A stretch of DNA of 64,000 nt, from contig CAJMKD010000011.1 in assembly GCA_905213905.1 (NCBI GenBank), positions 17,024 to 81,023 of the forward strand. Direction: 5' to 3'. This stretch comes from an uncultured Sutterella sp. GTDB lineage: Bacteria > Pseudomonadota > Gammaproteobacteria > Burkholderiales > Burkholderiaceae_F. Below the pieces are notes generated by a model. The model was not told the origin of the DNA and ran no database searches. It saw nothing but the letters and a program-made list of their open reading frames with translations. Positions 61,624-64,000 of this stretch are shown here, piece after piece; positions within the stretch are counted from its first letter, which is position 1; each line of letters begins with the position of its first letter. A program made the translations under genes and the position numbers.

Positions 61624-62271
61624 ATGAAGAGCGATCCACGCTTCCCCACGCTGCACATCGTCGACCATCCGCTCGTGCAGCACAAACTTACGCTGATGCG
61701 TCGCAAGGAGACGAGCACGCGCGATTTCCGCGAACTCCTTAAAGAAATCGCCATGCTGATGGGCTACGAACTTACGCGCGACTTTCCGCTCGGCAGCGAA
61801 CGCATCGAAACACCGCTTGCCGTATTCGACGCACCGGTCATGGAAGGCAAGAAGTGCGTTATTGTTCCGGTCCTCCGAGCGGGCCTCGGCATGACCGACG
61901 GTCTTCTGATGCTGATGCCTTCAGCCCGCATCGGCCACATCGGCCTTTATCGCGACGAAAATCATCGTCCCGTCGAGTATCTTGTGAAGCTACCCGACCT
62001 TGAAAGTCGAACCTTCATTGTGGTCGATCCGATGCTCGCGACAGGCTATTCCGCAGTGCACGCCGTCGACGTTCTCAAGAAACGCGGCGTCAAGGGAGAC
62101 AACATTCGTTTCATGGCGCTGGTGGCCGCACCTGAAGGCGTCGAAGTTTTCAGCGAGCATCACCCCGATGTTTCGCTCTTCGTTGCTGCGCTGGACGATC
62201 GTCTTGACGAAAATGCGTACATCGTGCCCGGCCTTGGCGATGCCGGCGATCGAATTTTCGGAACGAAATAA
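61624..62271 (+). CDS. upp: uracil phosphoribosyltransferase
   Basis: Salvages uracil to UMP with PRPP. 215 residues. The PRPP loop FIVVDPMLATGYSA and the uracil-binding C-terminal YIVPGLGDAGDRIFG are both present, and the N-terminal HPLVQHKLTLMRRKET is typical. Single gene flanked by a terminator. Confidence 0.97.
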   Translation: MKSDPRFPTLHIVDHPLVQHKLTLMRRKETSTRDFRELLKEIAMLMGYELTRDFPLGSERIETPLAVFDAPVMEGKKCVIVPVLRAGLGMTDGLLMLMPSARIGHIGLYRDENHRPVEYLVKLPDLESRTFIVVDPMLATGYSAVHAVDVLKKRGVKGDNIRFMALVAAPEGVEVFSEHHPDVSLFVAALDDRLDENAYIVPGLGDAGDRIFGTK

Positions 62272-62296
62272 ATCAAAAAATTCAGGATTATCTGCC

Positions 62297-62323
62297 AAGC
62301 CGTTCGAAAGAACGGCTTTTTTT
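62297..62323 (+). terminator. Terminator after upp
   Basis: AAGCCGTTC/GAACGGCTT with a GAAA tetraloop and seven T residues. Confidence 0.92.
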
Positions 62324-62631
62324 AAGCATATATGCTTATGAAATTGATAAGAGTTTTTTAATTTTTTCATCCATATATTTATCGTATTTACCCTAATTTT
62401 TAACCAACTTTAACTCATAAACACTCAGTAATATACCTCTAACAGAGTAGATAACCCCAATTCCAAGATGACCTCACTGATTTTAAATTGATAAAAATCA
62501 AATTAATCAATAATGGAAACGTGCATCATGAGAGCCAATTTAAAGGAACCGATGTACGTAGCTTCGCGTCGGCCCTCTTGGTTTATTTGGGACTCATTAC
62601 CCACTCAATATATTCAGTAGGAACAGTCATC
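62324..62631. other. A+T-rich region upstream of frdC
   Basis: About 300 bases, clearly richer in A+T than the rest of the window, with no gene. The frame of frdC stays open through part of it, but those residues are not FrdC-like. It holds the FNR box at 62488-62501 and a probable ~100-base leader. Confidence 0.6.
62488..62501 (+). promoter_or_regulatory. FNR box upstream of frdC
   Basis: TTGATAAAAATCAA is a perfect TTGAT-N4-ATCAA site. A class II position would put the RNA start near 62536, with CATCAT (62524-62529) as a weak -10, the kind of poor -10 expected where an activator is needed. Confidence 0.8.
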
Positions 62632-63459
62632 ATGACGACCCCTGATTCCGTCAAGTACTCTCACGTTCCGACCGCCACCGACAATGTCTGGGGCGTCGGC
62701 CTCAAGGACGCTAAGCGCCAGAGCAGCAAGACTGCGTTGCTCGATGTGCTTCAGTCCGTTACTGGTCTGATTCTCGGCATCTTTCTTTTCTGCCACATGG
62801 CCTTTACGAGCTCCGTACAGTTCGGCAAGGACCTGTTCATGAACCTCATCATGACCTCTGGCGGCGCCTTCATTGACGGTGAAGAGCATCTCTGGATGCA
62901 TGTCGTGTTCGTCGGCTTTATTTTCCTTTGCGTCGTTGTGCACATGTTCTGCGCACTTCGCCGCTTCCCGACTTCCTATCATCAGCTCCGTGACATCAAG
63001 GCGCATGTCCGCATGGTTCACCATGAAGACACGACCCTTTGGTGGATTCAGCTGATCACGGCCTTCCTTCTTTTCCTTCTCGTGTTCCCGCACCTCATCA
63101 GCATGCTCACGAACCCGGGCGTGTTTGATCCGAACCTGATCGGCGTGCACACCTATCACAATGGCCTGCTCTACACGTTCATCTTCCTCGTCGTGACGGA
63201 ACTTCACGGCATGATCGGCCTTTATCGCCTTGCCGTTAAGTGGGACATCTTCGCGAAGGATCCGGAACGCAACATCATGGACCAGCGTCAGGGCGACCGC
63301 GCCGGCCTCCGTAAGGGCATGCTTATCGTCGCGTTCCTCATGATCGTCTGCGGTTCGCTGACGATGTGGAAGAACTACTCGATCGGCGCTGAACAGGTTG
63401 AAGCCGGTCAGGAAGCTCAGCGTTACGAAATCCCGGCCGACGCCAGCTGGTACAAGTAA
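62632..63459 (+). CDS. frdC: fumarate reductase cytochrome b subunit (Wolinella type)
   Basis: Dihaem b membrane subunit that oxidises menaquinol for fumarate respiration. 275 residues, five membrane segments. Four His match the haem ligands of W. succinogenes FrdC with the same spacing: H55, H104, H154 and H192 (H44, H93, H143, H182 there); also DTTLWWIQ and ELHGMIGLYRLAVKW. TAGGA precedes the ATG. frdA and frdB do not follow: a strong terminator lies 55 bases downstream. The residue aligned with the E-pathway Glu66 is Gly77. Confidence 0.93.
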   Translation: MTTPDSVKYSHVPTATDNVWGVGLKDAKRQSSKTALLDVLQSVTGLILGIFLFCHMAFTSSVQFGKDLFMNLIMTSGGAFIDGEEHLWMHVVFVGFIFLCVVVHMFCALRRFPTSYHQLRDIKAHVRMVHHEDTTLWWIQLITAFLLFLLVFPHLISMLTNPGVFDPNLIGVHTYHNGLLYTFIFLVVTELHGMIGLYRLAVKWDIFAKDPERNIMDQRQGDRAGLRKGMLIVAFLMIVCGSLTMWKNYSIGAEQVEAGQEAQRYEIPADASWYK

Positions 63460-63512
63460 TCGAGCTCGGCGCTTCAGATAAACGATGCGCCAATTAAAAA
63501 GCCCGAAATTAG

Positions 63513-63546
63513 AAAAAGGTCATCCGGATTTCGGATGACCTTTTTT
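63513..63546 (+). terminator. Terminator after frdC
   Basis: AAAAGGTCATCCG/CGGATGACCTTTT 13-bp perfect stem with a small loop and T6. Confidence 0.92.
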
Positions 63547-63618
63547 ATTAGCTTAAGTTTTTGGTTATGCAGGCCGCCTGAACCCTAAACTCGCGGCTAA
63601 CTGATCTCTAAGATCAGC

Positions 63619-63939
63619 CTATCGAAGAGTTCGAGGCGGGTTTGCCAATCCAAGCAGCGCGAGCATCTCGCGCTGCTTTTTTGTCAATGTTCGAACAACC
63701 CAGGCATTGCCATCTCTGCGGCGCTCAGCTCGAACCTTGCGCAGCACCGCCATCACCACATCCAAAGAATCCTTCGGGATTTTGACGTTCAGCTTGTCGG
63801 CGTTGAGCCTCACGCGATGCAGCATCATTAGGCGAAGTGAAGCCGCAATCGTGCAGACAAGCAACCTGCCCAAGAACGTCTTTCCGGTGCATCGCATCCG
63901 TGCGCCGTCCTCCCAATTTTTAAACCGTAACGCTAAATT
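63619..63939 (-). pseudogene. C-terminal remnant of a DDE transposase (possibly IS1634/IS4-type)
   Basis: The frame is open from 63939 (just after an in-frame stop at 63942-63940) to the stop at 63619, about 106 codons, with no proper N-terminus. It reads LRFKNWEDGARMRCTGKTFL, then a hydrophobic LVCTIAASLRLMML, and ends with RTLTKKQREMLALLGLANP. GKTF..L...I...LR and the terminal LTKKQREML..LGL are typical of the C-termini of IS1634-like transposases. The catalytic DDE region is missing, so it is a broken copy. A close family match was not confirmed. Confidence 0.55.
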
Positions 63940-63942
63940 TTA

Positions 63943-63966
63943 GGTACGCTACTTTAGTAGCGTACC
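63943..63966. repeat. 11-bp perfect inverted repeat near the window end
   Basis: GGTACGCTACT and AGTAGCGTACC separated by TT. It lies immediately upstream of the truncated transposase frame and could be a recombination or transposon-end relic, or a regulator site of a gene beyond the edge. Confidence 0.55.
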
Positions 63967-64000
63967 GCCTTCCTTCGTCATCGTGTTCAAGTCAAATGAA

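Noticed and set aside
62488..62631. Longer start for frdC, adding 48 residues
   Set aside because: The extra residues are not FrdC-like, start inside the FNR box, and lie in an A+T-rich regulatory region. The ATG at 62632 has a ribosome binding site and the family N-terminus.
1..64000. CRISPR array, prophage, defence island or biosynthetic cluster
   Set aside because: No regularly spaced repeats, integrase, Cas, toxin-antitoxin, restriction or synthase genes were seen. Nearly all genes are housekeeping or respiratory.

Overview
The window is a gene-dense stretch (about 55% G+C by eye) of what looks like a betaproteobacterial chromosome, most likely an anaerobic or microaerobic Burkholderiales member of the Sutterella/Parasutterella type. 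The basis is the gene content and order (yhbY divergent from rlmE-ftsH, dnaX-ybaB-recR, trxA-rho, gyrA-serC-cmk-rpsA-ihfB, a betaproteobacterial-style tmRNA), combined with a Wolinella-type dihaem fumarate reductase cytochrome b, a NapC/NirT quinol dehydrogenase, two perfect FNR boxes and a complete molybdate uptake locus. The lineage is inferred; no rRNA gene is present.

Layout. 1-6.8 kb: ftsH (runs off the left edge), rlmE, yhbY, greA, gmhA, recR, a NadC-like gene best called modD, ybaB. 6.8-9.7 kb: dnaX, whose coding sequence changes frame just after a gamma-length product, then a LysE-type exporter and the 4.5S SRP RNA. 10-16 kb: trxA, rho, a NAD synthetase with an apparently dead glutaminase domain, hemD, hemC, rpmE2. 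16-23 kb: a GT-C glycosyltransferase, a MATE transporter, an unrecognised membrane protein, htpX, lapB. 23-30 kb: ihfB, rpsA, cmk, serC, gyrA. 30-37 kb: amidohydrolase, OmpA-like protein, gph, tmRNA, a DUF748 protein, tRNA-Thr(CGU). 37-46 kb: tsaE, amiC, class II aldolase, dgkA, purC, purE, purK, a Sua5-type TsaC, an ArsC-like protein, murI. 46-52 kb: hotdog thioesterase, kynB, nitroreductase, DUF72 protein, orphan FixJ-type regulator, Spy/CpxP-like protein, purB. 52-56 kb: modCBA divergent from modE, with a ModE-type operator between them. 56-64 kb: NapC/NirT cytochrome, pepN, fbp, a LapA-like protein, upp, frdC and a transposase remnant.

How the parts fit. Most genes are housekeeping: replication and repair, rho/greA transcription, translation, purine synthesis, haem synthesis, gluconeogenesis (aldolase plus fructose bisphosphatase) and envelope quality control (ftsH, htpX, lapB, amiC, DUF748). 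The accessory theme is anaerobic respiration: FNR boxes sit before the NapC-type cytochrome and frdC, and modABC/modE/modD would supply and sense molybdate for molybdoenzymes encoded elsewhere.

No clearly novel defence or mobile system was found. The most interesting signals are the dnaX frame change placed where a gamma subunit would end, the degenerate glutaminase domain of NadE, frdC standing alone without frdA/frdB and lacking the E-pathway glutamate, the CX3CH haem motif, Gln at the quinolone-determining GyrA Asp position, modD inside the dnaX-recR cluster, and several perfect intergenic hairpins without U-tracts.
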